A stretch of DNA of 64,000 nucleotides from Nitzschia sp. pyKryTriq1 (GCA_956465555.1 OY101129.1:1054001-1118000); one strand, 5' to 3'. Shown: positions 53,497 to 64,000, counted from the first letter of the stretch. The notes: a model not told the origin generated them from the sequence alone. Numbers and translations: made by a program.

Positions 53497-53884
53497 CAAC
53501 AGTACAGGAGGTAAGAGAAGAAAACGAAGATCTCGAAGGGTAGGAGTAATAGGAGTATTCTGCCTTTATTATCGATAATCTAGTAAGACAAGATTTACAT
53601 AACATCATACCGGTACGGTACGTGCGTGCGTATATACTTTTCTGAGACTTTAGCTAAAATGGTAGCGATGGAAGAAGTCTCTCGTAGGATCTCTACTCTA
53701 GAGACTCTACAGTGTGAGTAGGTATGGTTTATCCAAGTACTCATTAGCTAAAAGTGATAAGAGTAGTTCTGAATAATAGTATGTTCTTTATGATACTGTG
53801 GTAATAATCTTGATTGGCTTGGTCGGTGGTGGTGGTGGTGGTGGTGGTGACCGTTGTTGTCGTCAGTGTTGTCGTGTCACTATT
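53497..53884. other. Convergent spacer SGNH-2 / CDC14
   Basis: About 390 bp. Contains an ACCGGTACGGTAC motif near 53612 and a (GGT)n run at about 53826-53850. The latter lies beyond the stop of the possible CDC14 tail. Confidence 0.4.
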
Positions 53885-54205
53885 CTAGTTGAAAGAGGGT
53901 AGCTCAGTTTTTCTTCCAATCGTCCTTCGGGGAGCAGCAGGAGGGCTGGTTTCCGGCAAGTACTCGGGTGTACTGCCACACCAGGGCGGAATAGCGCAAA
54001 GAAAAGAAAGAATGCCGTCCTGGCTACTGGTGCTACGATCCTCGCCGGAAGTACTTGGCTGGCGAATAATATTGTTGTTGCTGCTGCTGCTGACCTTTCG
54101 TTTCTTGCTCTGCTGAGAGCCAGGGGAATCCTCCGGAAACAACGAGGCCGAGAATGACGACGACGACGACGACAATACACCACCACCACCACCACCTGCA
54201 AGCAG
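53885..54205 (-). other. In-frame C-terminal extension of CDC14 beyond a TGA
   Basis: Directly after the CDC14 TGA the same frame stays open for about 105 codons to a TAA-type end at 53885. It includes SKKRKV, a good NLS, plus Ser/Asn-rich disordered sequence. A 24-nt GT...AG segment (about 54218-54195, GTAACA...CTTGCAG) encloses the TGA and is a multiple of three, so removing it would fuse both parts. Alternatives are stop-codon readthrough or simple coincidence. Confidence 0.45.
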
Positions 54206-56142
54206 TCAAGAGCTGTTACCATTACTTCGACCGCCGGTCGCCGTTGTGGAAAACCTTGGAGATGCCTTGCCCGAAACACTGTCGGGTGTGATAGGTACTG
54301 GACCCTTATTATTGCCTGCGTTTGCTGCTGCTGCTGCTGCTGTTTGCCGATGCCGCCGGCTGGCCAACAACGCTTCCGCTTGACCAGGTATTCCCGAGAT
54401 TGCCTCGGAGGTGTTGATAGTCGGCGTGTCGGGATAGGAGGACCGTTTCGACTTTCCAGAGGTAGTTGTACTTCGCTTCTTTTTGCTGCTGCTGCTGCTG
54501 CTAGTAGCACCAGCACCAGCACTTTCCAGCATTGTCGGAAAACTGATTCCTTTGTCAATACGCATCATGTCGCCCTCTTGCCACATGATGGGTTGCAAAT
54601 CTTGCAAGAATTGTTGTTGCGGCCCAATCACACATCCTGGACGACAGATTCGCATCCAACTAATGACTTCGGGTGCCGTCATTCGATAATGCTTCATCAT
54701 GTAGGCCCCGATACAGGTCCCCGTGCGTCCCAAACCCGCCTTGCAGTGTACCGCAAAGGCCTTGTTTTTTGGAACAGCCTCGAATCTGGCCAAGACCTCT
54801 TGGAGTATATTCATGGGAGGGCACGACCCATCCGGATAGAATTGTTCCAAATGGTCGATGCCGGCGTTGATAAAATCTTCTTCATGGTAATTCTTGGCGT
54901 TTAATCGGACGACGAGACCTACATTTTTGGATTGAAAGTAGGGGATGTAATCCGCGGGAGATAATGTGCAATACCCTTCGGGGCTGACCGTCTTTTTGAA
55001 GGAAGGTCCAGCAAAGGCCAAGATTTTATTTTGAATGATCCAATTCAAATCCCCATTCTAAATAATAATCGTATGATGATAAGACAACAGAAACACCGAG
55101 AGAGAAAAATAACAAGAGTTGTCAAGTGTGAGAGGATAATGCTGTTGGTATTCCGGTTCGGTCCAACGCCATCAATCATTGTTTGTTTGTTCCCTTGCTT
55201 GCTTGCTTTCTGTTTTTTTTCTTTTTTTCTGTACGCACCTCTACTTGTTCAAAATACTCATATTCTTCCACATTAAAGGCATCCCAATCAAAGAATTGAA
55301 ATTGTTTCGCCTTGACAATCCCATCCAAACAATGCATGATATTCAATTGGTATGGACATGCGACCGGACTGGCATCATGAAAGGGTGGTAGGGGTGCCAA
55401 TACCGTCGCTCGTCCGATCGGTGAGAGGGGTGCTGGCGGTGGCATACTACAATGCTTCCGTCTCGCTACTACTATCGTCGTTTCATCCTCCGCATCTTCT
55501 TCTTCTTCTTCTCCTCCTTTATGATCCAAATAATATTGAAAGCCATAATACGCCTGTTCGGGAGTTCGTTTCATCTCCAACACTTGCCAAGCGCAAATGA
55601 GATAAATTGCATTGGCTCGTTTGGCAGGCTGCGTACTGGAATAAAACAAAATGACTGGCTGGTTCTTCTTTTCGGATTGCTGCTGCTGCGATTGTTGGAC
55701 GAGCATCCCATTGAGTTTGACCGTGAATCGATAGAGTTGTCCCAAATTCAAGGGTCCAAAATCCAAAAAGAAATTCCAATAGACCAATTCTTCGTCAATG
55801 CAAAAGAGTTTGACAGGAACCTTTTCTTGTTTACGATTTCGTAACAAGAGTTTGTGCGATGCCGGTGGCGCTTTCAAGGCACAATAATACAATCGATCCT
55901 ATAATATATATATGTATATATATGTACGAAAGTATGTACGAAGCAAAAGAAGAAGAAGTAGAAGTAGAAGACAAATCAGTGAGCAAAGCAAAGCACAGGA
56001 TGCTGGCTGCATGTGCATGTGTGTACCACTTCGCGCAGTCAGTCAAATGGATAGATGGATGGGCAGAACGTACTGGAATGATCTCCACTGCCCCTCGCAG
56101 TGGGTTCTTGGTGCTCGCCGAACTAGAAGGAGCGGCTGGCAT
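54206..56142 (-). CDS. CDC14-type dual-specificity phosphatase
   Basis: Exons 56142-56074, 55898-55239 and 55057-54206, all joined in phase 0 (donors GTACGT and GTGCGT, acceptors TTATAG and ATTTAG), giving 526 residues to the first stop. The splices yield EIIP-DRLYYCAL and EQVE-NGDLNWII, both CDC14 wording. The N-terminal domain has WNFFLDFGPLNLGQLYR and KRANAIYLICA. The catalytic domain has LSPADYIPYFQ, the general-acid Asp319 in YPDGS, and VHCKAGLGRTGT with Cys348 and Arg354. WMRICRPGCVIGPQQQFL follows. CDC14 opposes CDK at Ser-Pro sites in mitotic exit. The acidic insert in the first domain is lineage-specific. After the domain comes a Ser/Lys-rich tail; see the separate entry on the TGA and extension. 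Confidence 0.92.
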
Positions 56143-56980
56143 TTTGATAGTAGGAAGGGAAGGGAAGGGAAGGGGAACTAATGAACTGAACTGAACTGAA
56201 CTGAACTGAACCCAACTGAACTGAAATGGGAACAATCCAATTGCAATTGGAACCTTGGATCGAGTATCTGCCGGAGATGAATCGAATCGAGCAAGGAGCG
56301 TTGGCGTTGGTCGATGGAAGATGTAGGCAGTACTGGTACTGGTACTGTAGTTCTACCGGTACCGATACACGCCAACCCGAACGAGTTTGATGCGGGGCGG
56401 AAACCTTGCTTGAATTATGACCTGCTATTGAAGTAGTAGTACGGTATTGTCGACCTCCGGAGCAACCTTCGATTCTTCCACAACAACAAAAAGGACCAAG
56501 GGATATATTAATGCTGCTGTAAGAGCACGAGCAGAGGATTGCAAATAATGATAATGCAAAAAGGAAGATCGATATGGATGGTTGATGAGGAGGAGAGAAG
56601 AAGTGAGAGAGCGATAGAGGTGAAGGGGAATTCTTACGACTACCGCGTCCTTTTACGCAACGATGAAAACGTGTAATACTTGTAGTGCGTTGTGAACAAC
56701 GAGATCCAATCACGAAATTCGAAAAGAGAGGTTCTTGCTGCCAAGAATTCGTCTAGGTGCGCGCCGGCAGACGTTGAAGCATGGAGGTAATGTCGCATAG
56801 GACACCGCTTATGATATGTCAATGTCCTTTCCGTGTCACCCTGGCCGTTCAACGCAGTTAGACCCAAGAATTATTATTAAGGTATGTAGGTGAAATATAA
56901 AATTCAACTACGAATTGAACCTCTACACCGGTACAGGTACAGACGGGCGGTTGCGAATTGCGAGTTGAGAGTTGCGACAA

Positions 56981-57020
56981 CCTCGCGCGCAGCGGTGGTC
57001 CCGTCGACCACCGCGCGAGG
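56981..57020. repeat. GC-rich imperfect hairpin
   Basis: CCTCGCG(CGCAG)CGGTGGTC pairs with GACCACCGCGCGAGG across a CCGTC loop; the bracketed five bases bulge out. No T-run follows. Purpose unknown. Confidence 0.75.
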
Positions 57021-57363
57021 CGCGAGCACTGAGGATGCGGCTCCCGCAAGCCATACCCGGTATGCGGCGTGGCGAGCGGGCGAGCGATGCATGAGACGTG
57101 GACTACTGTGACCATACCGGTACGGCACTAGTACATCAGAGGCCAGGATTTTCCAGGAACGGGGGTCTTCGGCATTCCAGGTCTGTATTCCTTGGAGTTT
57201 CTCCATGGATGAAAAGTCAGGTTTGCTTTAAGCCAATACTCCAAAAATGGCATCCTGTTGTACTAGTCTATAGCCAGCACATTCTTCCGTATTTTTCGGT
57301 CATGACCGAGAGGAGGAGATGTGGAAGTCACCGAGCTGTTCGCTGGCTAAAGCAGCATCCTAA

Positions 57364-57475
57364 TGAAATGGCAACCTTGTATTCATGATTGATCGCCGCA
57401 AAGGTTTGTTGCCCTCGAGCGCCATGGCCTCGGCATCCAAGATGGCATTATACCGCCGGTACTGCTTGACGTTGC
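57364..57475 (-). pseudogene. Inverted relic of a STAND-ATPase gene 3' end
   Basis: On the minus strand this reads NVKQ...YNAILDAEAMALEG and then a shifted frame. The DNA matches the 3' exon of the intact gene (about 60858-60955, plus strand), with substitutions, a 9-nt insert (TACCGGCGG region) and small indels. It lies in opposite orientation to the intact tandem copies. More degenerate similarity may extend to about 57510. Confidence 0.8.
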
Positions 57476-57691
57476 ATTCACTGATGCGAATCCCGTGATG
57501 AAGTTTCGATCGTCGGGAGATCGGATGAGTCAGTCGTCGTATAAACAACAACCCTGTGATGTATTGTTTTGTGTCGAAATACTGTGATTTACAGAATTCG
57601 CAACACGGCGCACTCGCGCTCGGATCCCTCAGATGTCGGAACGCAAAAGTCCCGCAAGCGATTATTATTACAAATATAATGTTACAGACAC

Positions 57692-59040
57692 ATCTTTCCG
57701 TTTGAATATGCGATACAGATTGAACTACAGTATCTCTAATAGCATTGCCTCACATCATCATGTCTTCGTATATCTTCAGTACTGAAGACAGTAGTAGTCG
57801 TGGCGGCGGATCCTCTGCCTATGGAAAGTCGGAAGAAATAAGATCCCCCTCTCATTTCACATCACTCACTCCACTAAAACGAGAGATCAACGACTTGACG
57901 GATTTGACTATCAATAAACTTGCTTTTAAATCTCTCGGCTTTTACGGGCGTGAAAAGGAAGTTTCGGCCCTCATTGGACGTTTAAACTCTCTGGTCGGTG
58001 CTGATGCCAGCAGTATTGGCGATACAGCACAACGGGGTCTTGTTTTACTGTCTGGCACGAGTGGGATTGGGAAAACACGGCTAGCAGAGACTCTGCGAGC
58101 TCCGACCTTGAAACATGGTGGGTTGTTTGTCCGAGGCAAGTTCGATCTCAACATGAGAAATGAGCCGTATTCTGGAATTGCGGAGGCGTTCGCCGAAATT
58201 TTGGGAGCCATCCTACCACTCCAAGGGGAAAATCCGGAACGCTTCCAATCGATCCGGGGTGAAATCGAGGCAACGTTGGGGTCGGAGCTTTATCTTCTCT
58301 TTGAAGTTATCCCAGTCCTTTCTGAGCTTGTGGATGGCATGGAAGCCAGTTCCGACCACAGCTCTCCAACGGGGAAATCCTCGTTGGCGGCCTCTTCTGA
58401 GGATTCCAAGAACCGAATCAATTTTGCCTTTCTTCGATTCGTACGTATTGTGGCCAAGCACTTTGATCCCCTGGTCATTGTCCTAGATGACCTCCAGTGG
58501 GCCGATGCGTCTTCTTTGGATCTTTTAGAGGTCATGATGAACGACCGACAGAACCCAAAACTCATGGTGATCGGCCTATATCGTTCCAACGAGGTCGATG
58601 AAACGCACATTTTTCATCGGTATATGAATTTCTTTGAGACCAAGAGTCGCGAGGAGGGCGATTTCTACTATATGGACCGATTGGAGATTGGAGATTTGGA
58701 TATCGAAGCGGTGCATCACATCATTCAAGATTTATTGTGTACCGACGACTCTCGCACACTGGGCTTGGCCGAAGTCTGCATGCGAAAAACCCATGGCAAT
58801 CCGTTCTTCTTGATCCACTTCTTGTCCATGCTCTATGACAAGGAACTGCTACAATTTAATTTTGGGACTCTGTCGTGGGTATGGAACGAGGACGAAATCG
58901 ACTCCTCAACGTCGGCGAGTGAGAATGTGGTCGACTTGTTGACAAACAAAATGAACACATTCGATGCTAATCTTCTTGACATGTTGAAATTGGCGTCCTG
59001 TCTTGGATCGACGTTTGAAGTACACACTTTACAAGTTGTT
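57692..59040 (+). repeat. Tandem duplication, first unit (near-identical part)
   Basis: Nearly identical to 61764-63112, offset 4072 bp. It covers the proximal promoter and the first about 427 codons of the STAND gene. Identity drops sharply after LQVVW. Confidence 0.95.
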
Positions 59041-61217
59041 TGGGAAGACTTGCTGTCAACATCCGTGGCCAACTATGCACCCAAGGATACGCACGTTGAG
59101 ACGGAGATGGGTCAACAAGAGGCGTTCCAAGAAGCGCTTCTAAAGTTGTATGCAGAAGCGCTTTTAGTGAGGGTGTCGGGTTCGCCTCCTCGGATCGGTT
59201 GGGTGCACGATGAAGTACAGAAAGCAGCTATGAATTTGATTGTCGAATCCGACCGAGCTGCTTTCTGTTGTCGAGTAGGCGAGACCATGTCGTCCAAATT
59301 AAACGACCATGAGCTGGATGCGGCTATATTCGTCGTCGTGAATCTTTTGAATGGCTCCTCCTCGTTTATCAACGCCTTGTTGAAGGATTCCAGTGAGGCT
59401 AGCAGATTGAGCCTCGCTCGAATGAACTTGCGGGCAAGCGAAAAAGCTGTAAAGGTATCAGCGTTCGACACGGCAGCCAGATGTGCTGCGGCGGGCATCG
59501 ATCTACTACCTGAAAATGCGTGGGAGGAGTATTATGATCTTAGCCTTCGATTGTATTCCATTGGAGCAAAGGCAGAAGGATTTGTTGCAAACGTTGAAGT
59601 GATGGAACGCTACTGCCAGGCCGTTCTATCCCAAGAGCACATACCGATGGAAGACAAGCTTGATGTGTACAACACGTACATCGATAGCTTGTCGAGCACC
59701 TCTCCGATGCGTGCTGCGAATCTCATTCTTGCGATCCTTGGACACTTCCAGTGTCGTATTCCCAAGAATAAAGCTCTGGTAGGTCTCGGAGTGGTGGGGA
59801 ATATCATCCGTACGAAGGCAAGGGCGAGGTCACGCGACCCGTCGAAACTTAACGCCATGACAGATCAGAGAAGAGTGAGGTTGATGCAGTTTCTCGACAA
59901 ACTTGCGTCCTGCTTCTACATGATGAAGGATGACAGAATGCCACTAGCCGTTTTTCGAAGCTTGAATTGGACGATCAAGTACGGAAAGAGTGACTTTTCA
60001 CCACCTGCGTTTGCGACTGCGGGGATGATGTTGACTGGAATTTTGAACAATATACAAGGAGGCTCACTCTACGGACAACACGCTTTGGCTCTCTTGGACG
60101 ATGCTGGTACCATAACCACGTCACCACGAACATTCTTTCTCGTCTATTCTTTTCTGTTTTGCTGGACTCGTCCATTGAGGGATCTCTTCAAGCCATTACT
60201 CAAAGGCTATGACATCGGGCTCCAAACAGGGTGAGTACGAACGGGCATCAACAATATGGGCGAACACTCACTTTTTATTCTAACGATGCTTCTTGATCGA
60301 CTACCTTTACTACTACTCGTAGAGATACAGAGAGTGCAACTTGGTGTATCTATAGTTGGATCCTGTTTAATTTTTATGTCGGCGCCTCGCTTGACGGATT
60401 GGAAACCGACACATTTTCGTATATGAAACAAATGAGGGATTTGAAGCGAGAGCAGGTTGCTACCGCCACCCAAGTATTTCGCCAATTGTTTTGGAATCTT
60501 TTGGGGAGAGACAACCAAGACGATCCGACTCGTCTCTACGGCCAAATCGTGTCAAAACAAGATCTCGAAGAAAGGATTGTCAAGGATCCATTTTATCGCG
60601 CCATGTTCGTTATTAACTACCAAGGGCTACTCTTCACGTACTTTGGTCATTGTATACGACAGGCGGATATGATGATTGCCTTGGGCCATGATTATTTGTC
60701 CAAGATCAATGTTGCTGCTGCCAGTAACGTCATCAATACTTGTTTGACTGGTGTTTCTTGTTTTGCCGCCGCGCGACAAACAGGGAAACTGAAATACGCC
60801 AAAATGGCGCATAGATGCAGATCCAAAATCAAAAAGTGGCTGGACATGGGCAATCCGAACGTCAAGCACTATAATGCCATCTTGGATGCCGAGGCCATGG
60901 CGCTCAAGGGCAAACACTTTGCAGCAATCAATCATTACGAGGTTGCCATTTTGCTGGCGGCTCGGAGCGGATACCAGCATGACGCCGCTTTGGCCAGCGA
61001 ACGGCTCGGTGAATTCCAAATCTCGGTCATGAAAAATACGGAAGAAGGCGGCTATAGACTACGAGAGGCCGTCAAATACTGGGCAGGTTGGGGAGCCATG
61101 GCCAAGGTTGCCGACTTGGAGAAGAAGTATCCCGACTTTCTTCGTCCACAACAACCCAGTGCAATATTCACTTTCTCCTCCGGTGGCTCGAAAGCAACCC
61201 CAACTTGCCCCAACTAG
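57760..61217 (+). CDS. STAND-type AAA_16 ATPase with C-terminal helical repeats, intact copy
   Basis: Exons 57760-60230 and 60323-61217 (phase 2, GTGAGT...CTCGTAG), 1121 residues; ATG 57760 is preferred over the upstream TTG. The NTPase domain begins FYGREKEVSAL and has Walker A GTSGIGKT (99-106), VRGKFD, Walker B LVIVLDDLQWAD (near 238-248), a GLYRSNEV sensor-type strand and THGNPFFLIHFL. Past about residue 400, winged-helix and TPR-like helices follow. The splice yields DTESATWCIYSW, and the tail has YNAILDAEAMALKGK, AILLAARSGYQHDAALASE and YWAGWGAMAKVADLEKKYP. This wording is found in the middle of bacterial, fungal and algal kinase/AAA_16/histidine-kinase hybrids. Here neither a protein kinase before nor GAF/His-kinase domains after are present. 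Likely a signal-sensing switch; ligand unknown. Confidence 0.85.
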
Positions 61218-61831
61218 TACTAACTTACTCGAGACGTCGTGATTGAATACGCTTTTAGAGCACCCATTAACTTCCTCGTCGTTCAAACGCGCTTGGGCGT
61301 GCGAAAAAAAAATCTGGACGCATAGATTTGGACGATTCCTTGGTCCAATTAATCAACGAGTAGCCTTCTGAGAATGTCCGTGGCGCGGGCGCCAACAAAC
61401 CCTCAACTCTCTCGGACACTGTAGACCGATGGCATAGTACTTGGCCTCTGGAACAATACTACCGGTACACAAGTACCGAAGTCCTATTATGCGCCCCCAG
61501 CGCGCGCATCCCCCAAACTCCAACGCGCTTCAGCGCCACCAGACACGTACAACACGCGGTTATACCGCCCACGCGCTGCCAGCGCCCAAACCACTCTCGG
61601 ACAATCAGAAGGCCACTTGTTCGATTGGATTTCCATTTGGGACTGTTTGTGTACATCGCGAATCCAATTCACGACATTCGTCGCATCCGCATCACACCGT
61701 GACGCAAAAGTCCCGGTCCCGAAACCCGAAAGCGATTCTTACAAATAATATTTGACACAACATATCTTTCCGTTTGAATATGCGATACAGATTGAACTAC
61801 AGTATCTCTAATATCATTGCCTCACATCATC
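61218..61831. other. Spacer between tandem STAND copies
   Basis: 614 bp. The last about 70 bp (61764-61831) match the promoter of the first copy almost exactly, with looser similarity slightly further upstream. An ACCGGTAC motif lies near 61460. No gene was found. Confidence 0.5.
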
Positions 61832-63112
61832 ATGTCTTCGTATATCTTCAGTACTGAAGACAGTAGTAGTGGTGGCGGCGGATCCTCTGCCTATGGAAAG
61901 TCGGAAGAAATAAGATCCCCCTCTCATTTCACATCACTCACTCCACTAAAACGAGAGATCAACGACTTGACGGATTTGACTATCAATAAACTTGCTTTTA
62001 AATCTCTCGGCTTTTACGGGCGTGAAAAGGAAGTTTCGGCCCTCATCGGACGTTTAAACTCTCTGGTCGGTGCTGATGCCAGCAGTATTGGCGATACAGC
62101 ACAACGGGGTCTTGTTTTACTGTCTGGCACGAGTGGGATTGGGAAAACACGGCTAGCAGAGACTCTGCGAGCTCCGACCTTGAAACATGGTGGGTTGTTT
62201 GTCCGAGGCAAGTTCGATCTCAACATGAGAAATGAGCCGTATTCTGGAATTGCGGAGGCGTTCGCCGAAATTTTGGGAGCCATCCTACCACTCCAAGGGG
62301 AAAATCCGGAACGCTTCCAATCGATCCGGGGTGAAATCGAGGCAACGTTGGGGTCGGAGCTTTATCTTCTCTTTGAAGTTATCCCAGTCCTTTCTGAGCT
62401 TGTGGATGGCATGGAAGCCAGTTCCGACCACAGCTCTCCAACGGGGAAATCCTCGTTGGCGGCCTCTTCTGAGGATTCCAAGAACCGAATCAATTTTGCC
62501 TTTCTTCGATTCGTACGTATTGTGGCCAAGCACTTTGATCCCCTGGTCATTGTCCTAGATGACCTCCAGTGGGCCGATGCGTCTTCTTTGGATCTTTTAG
62601 AGGTCATGATGAACGACCGACAGAACCCAAAACTCATGGTGATCGGCCTATATCGTTCCAACGAGGTCGATGAAACGCACATTTTTCATCGGTATATGAA
62701 TTTCTTTGAGACCAAGAGTCGCGAGGAGGGCGATTTCTACTATATGGACCAATTGGAGATTGGAGACTTGGATATCAAAGCGGTGCATCACATCATTCAA
62801 GATTTATTGTGTACCGACGACTCTCGCACACTGGGCTTGGCCGAAGTCTGCATGCGAAAAACCCATGGCAATCCGTTCTTCTTGATCCACTTCTTGTCCA
62901 TGCTCTATGACAAGGAACTGCTACAATTTAACTTTGGGACTCTATCTTGGAGATGGGACGAGGAAGAAATCGACTCCTCAACGTCGGCGAGTGAGAATGT
63001 GGTCGACTTGTTGACAAACAAAATGAACACATTCGATGCTAATCTTCTTGACATGTTGAAATTGGCGTCCTGTCTTGGATCGACGTTTGAAGTACACACG
63101 TTACAAGTGGTT
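61764..63112 (+). repeat. Tandem duplication, second unit (near-identical part)
   Basis: Partner of 57692-59040. Amino-acid changes seen include Arg to Gly at residue 14, Arg to Gln and Glu to Lys around LEIGDLDI, and WVWNEDE to WRWDEEE near the end of the block. Confidence 0.95.
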
Positions 63113-63535
63113 TGGGTAGAGTTTTCATCGTCTAATTTGGTCGAAAATATCACGGACGATCAGATTTCGAGGAAAAAGACGGAGGTCGCTCCAGAAGGAG
63201 AAGAAAGCGCATTTCACGAGGCACTTCTCAAGCTCTACACGGAAGGACTCCTGGTACGTGTGTCGGGTTCGCCCCCTCGCATTGGCTGGGTGCACGACAA
63301 AGTGCAGGAAGCCGCGATGGGATTAATTCTCGAGTCGGATCGAGAAACTTTCTCTCGTCAGGTGGGAGAAACCCTGGTTTCCAAATTAGATCCACAGCAA
63401 TTAGATTCCGCTCTGTTTGTTGTTGTCAATCTTTTGAATGGCTCGTCGTCGTCGGAGGCGGCGGTGGCATTTAGTACGACAAGCAACAACGACTTGGATG
63501 ATGAATCAGACTTTTCCACAAGTGGAGAACGCTGA
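61832..63535 (+). pseudogene. STAND-type AAA_16 ATPase, 3'-truncated second copy
   Basis: The frame from ATG 61832 gives 567 residues and stops at TGA 63533-63535. FYGREKE, Walker A GTSGIGKT, Walker B LVIVLDDLQWAD and NPFFLIHFL are identical to the first copy. From about 63115 the two diverge (EDLLSTSVAN versus VEFSSSNLVEN), yet stay homologous through VSGSPPRIGWVHD and VVNLLNGSSS. Copy 2 then runs into a unique Ser/Asp-rich end and stops. The whole TPR-like half and second exon are missing. Traces resembling the lost codons (GCGAAAAA...GCTGTA) follow the stop out of frame. It may still make a short NTPase, but a decayed copy is the simpler reading. Confidence 0.75.
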
Positions 63536-63676
63536 AGTGCGAAAAACTTAGCTGTAGAAAGCCAGTAGGAATCCTACGTAGAAATCTTACTACCATGACC
63601 ACTCTAGAGACGACTGTTCCAGTACCCGAATGCGGAGTATGGTACCGGCGGAAAGGTGTACTCGTACGATCTCAAG

Positions 63677-64000
63677 ATGGAGATAGGAGTCGAAGAAGGG
63701 ATGTCAACCGTCCCCGTACCGGTGATTTTCAAGGATTTGATTAAAACTTTAACGGATGCCGCGGGCCATTCCCTTGTTATTCTCGATACCAAGGACCATC
63801 CATACAAGGATACCGAAGTACTCACCAGCGCCCAGTACGAAGCAGCGTTTTGCGTGGAGACAACCGAAGGACGTAATCGCAAAGTAGCGATGGGATTCAA
63901 GATGAAAACGACGACCCCGATTTCGACCCTGAAATCGCGCACGATGGAATATTTGTCGGCTCGCCACATCTATCTCCGCATCCACAAAGGAGGTTTTTTG
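63677..64000 (+). CDS. Unrecognised ORF running off the right edge, possibly a mobile-element protein
   Basis: Open from 63608, with a first ATG at 63677, and still open at base 64000 (at least 108 codons). The text includes VPVPVIFKDLIKTLTDA, VILDTKDHPYK and KMKTTTPISTLKSRTMEYL. I do not recognise a named domain. A separate ATG at 63595 in another frame gives MTTLETTVPVP before the frames could be joined. The spacing directly after a broken gene and the style (a nucleic-acid-binding-like strand/helix pattern) make a transposable-element ORF plausible, but that is conjecture. Confidence 0.45.
   Translation, partial: MEIGVEEGMSTVPVPVIFKDLIKTLTDAAGHSLVILDTKDHPYKDTEVLTSAQYEAAFCVETTEGRNRKVAMGFKMKTTTPISTLKSRTMEYLSARHIYLRIHKGGFL

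Larger units (their letters stand above)
56143..57759. other. Intergenic region with (AACTG)n array, hairpin and gene relic
   Basis: Contains an (AACTG)n array at about 56175-56225 in the CDC14 promoter, a strong GC-rich hairpin at 56981-57020 and the inverted relic of the STAND gene at 57364-57475 (both listed separately). From about 57692 the sequence matches the upstream region of the second STAND copy. No intact gene was found. Confidence 0.5.

Overview
The window is nuclear DNA of a protist. Genes are separated by 0.2-1.6 kb, lie on both strands, and carry few short GT-AG introns, often with a GTAAGT or GTACGT donor. Coding regions are rich in Asn, Gln, Ser and Asp homopolymers, and spacers are full of trinucleotide and pentanucleotide repeats. 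Style and gene set (heat-shock factor, CLN3, alpha-kinase, full-size ABCA transporter, membrane-anchored SGNH proteins, STAND NTPases) suggest a stramenopile, most likely a diatom. That is inference: no rRNA, plastid or photosynthesis marker is present.

Layout. 1-0.9 kb: no convincing gene. 0.9-12.7 kb: a BRO1/ALIX-type protein ending in a UBA-like domain (-), a cytochrome b5 reductase (+), a DA2/SIP5-like RING ligase with UIM-like motifs (+) and a class II histone deacetylase (+). 12.7-21 kb: a spacer with a spacerless ~100-bp inverted repeat, then an 11-exon ABCA transporter (1977 aa). 21-29 kb: an alpha-kinase (-) diverging from a CLN3/battenin homologue (+), a three-exon HSF (-) and an MFS transporter (-). 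30-36.5 kb: two paralogous type II membrane proteins with a degenerate GT25-like region flank an SDR/epimerase, all on the minus strand. 37-48 kb: an EST1/SMG7-like protein (-) diverging from an MDC1-like BRCT protein with an internal duplication of about 520 bp (+), then a membrane-anchored coiled-coil cyclophilin-like protein (-). 49.5-56 kb: a GFA/Mss4-fold protein (-), two tandem SGNH-hydrolase-like type I membrane proteins (+) and a CDC14 phosphatase (-) with an in-frame TGA before an NLS-bearing tail. 57-64 kb: a tandem duplication of a STAND-type AAA_16 ATPase gene. The first copy is intact (1121 aa) and the second is cut off at its 3' end. An inverted relic of the family lies upstream, and an unrecognised ORF runs off the window edge.

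Exon joins were checked by eye for splice dinucleotides and reading phase. Several family calls rest on multi-intron reconstructions (ABCA, HSF, HDAC, CDC14, EST1/SMG7, BRCT, STAND). The genes do not form one pathway. Recognisable themes are endosome/lysosome (BRO1, CLN3), ubiquitin (RING-UIM, UBA), chromatin and cell cycle (HDAC, BRCT, CDC14), RNA surveillance (SMG7-like) and local gene duplication (GT25-like pair, SGNH pair, STAND pair).
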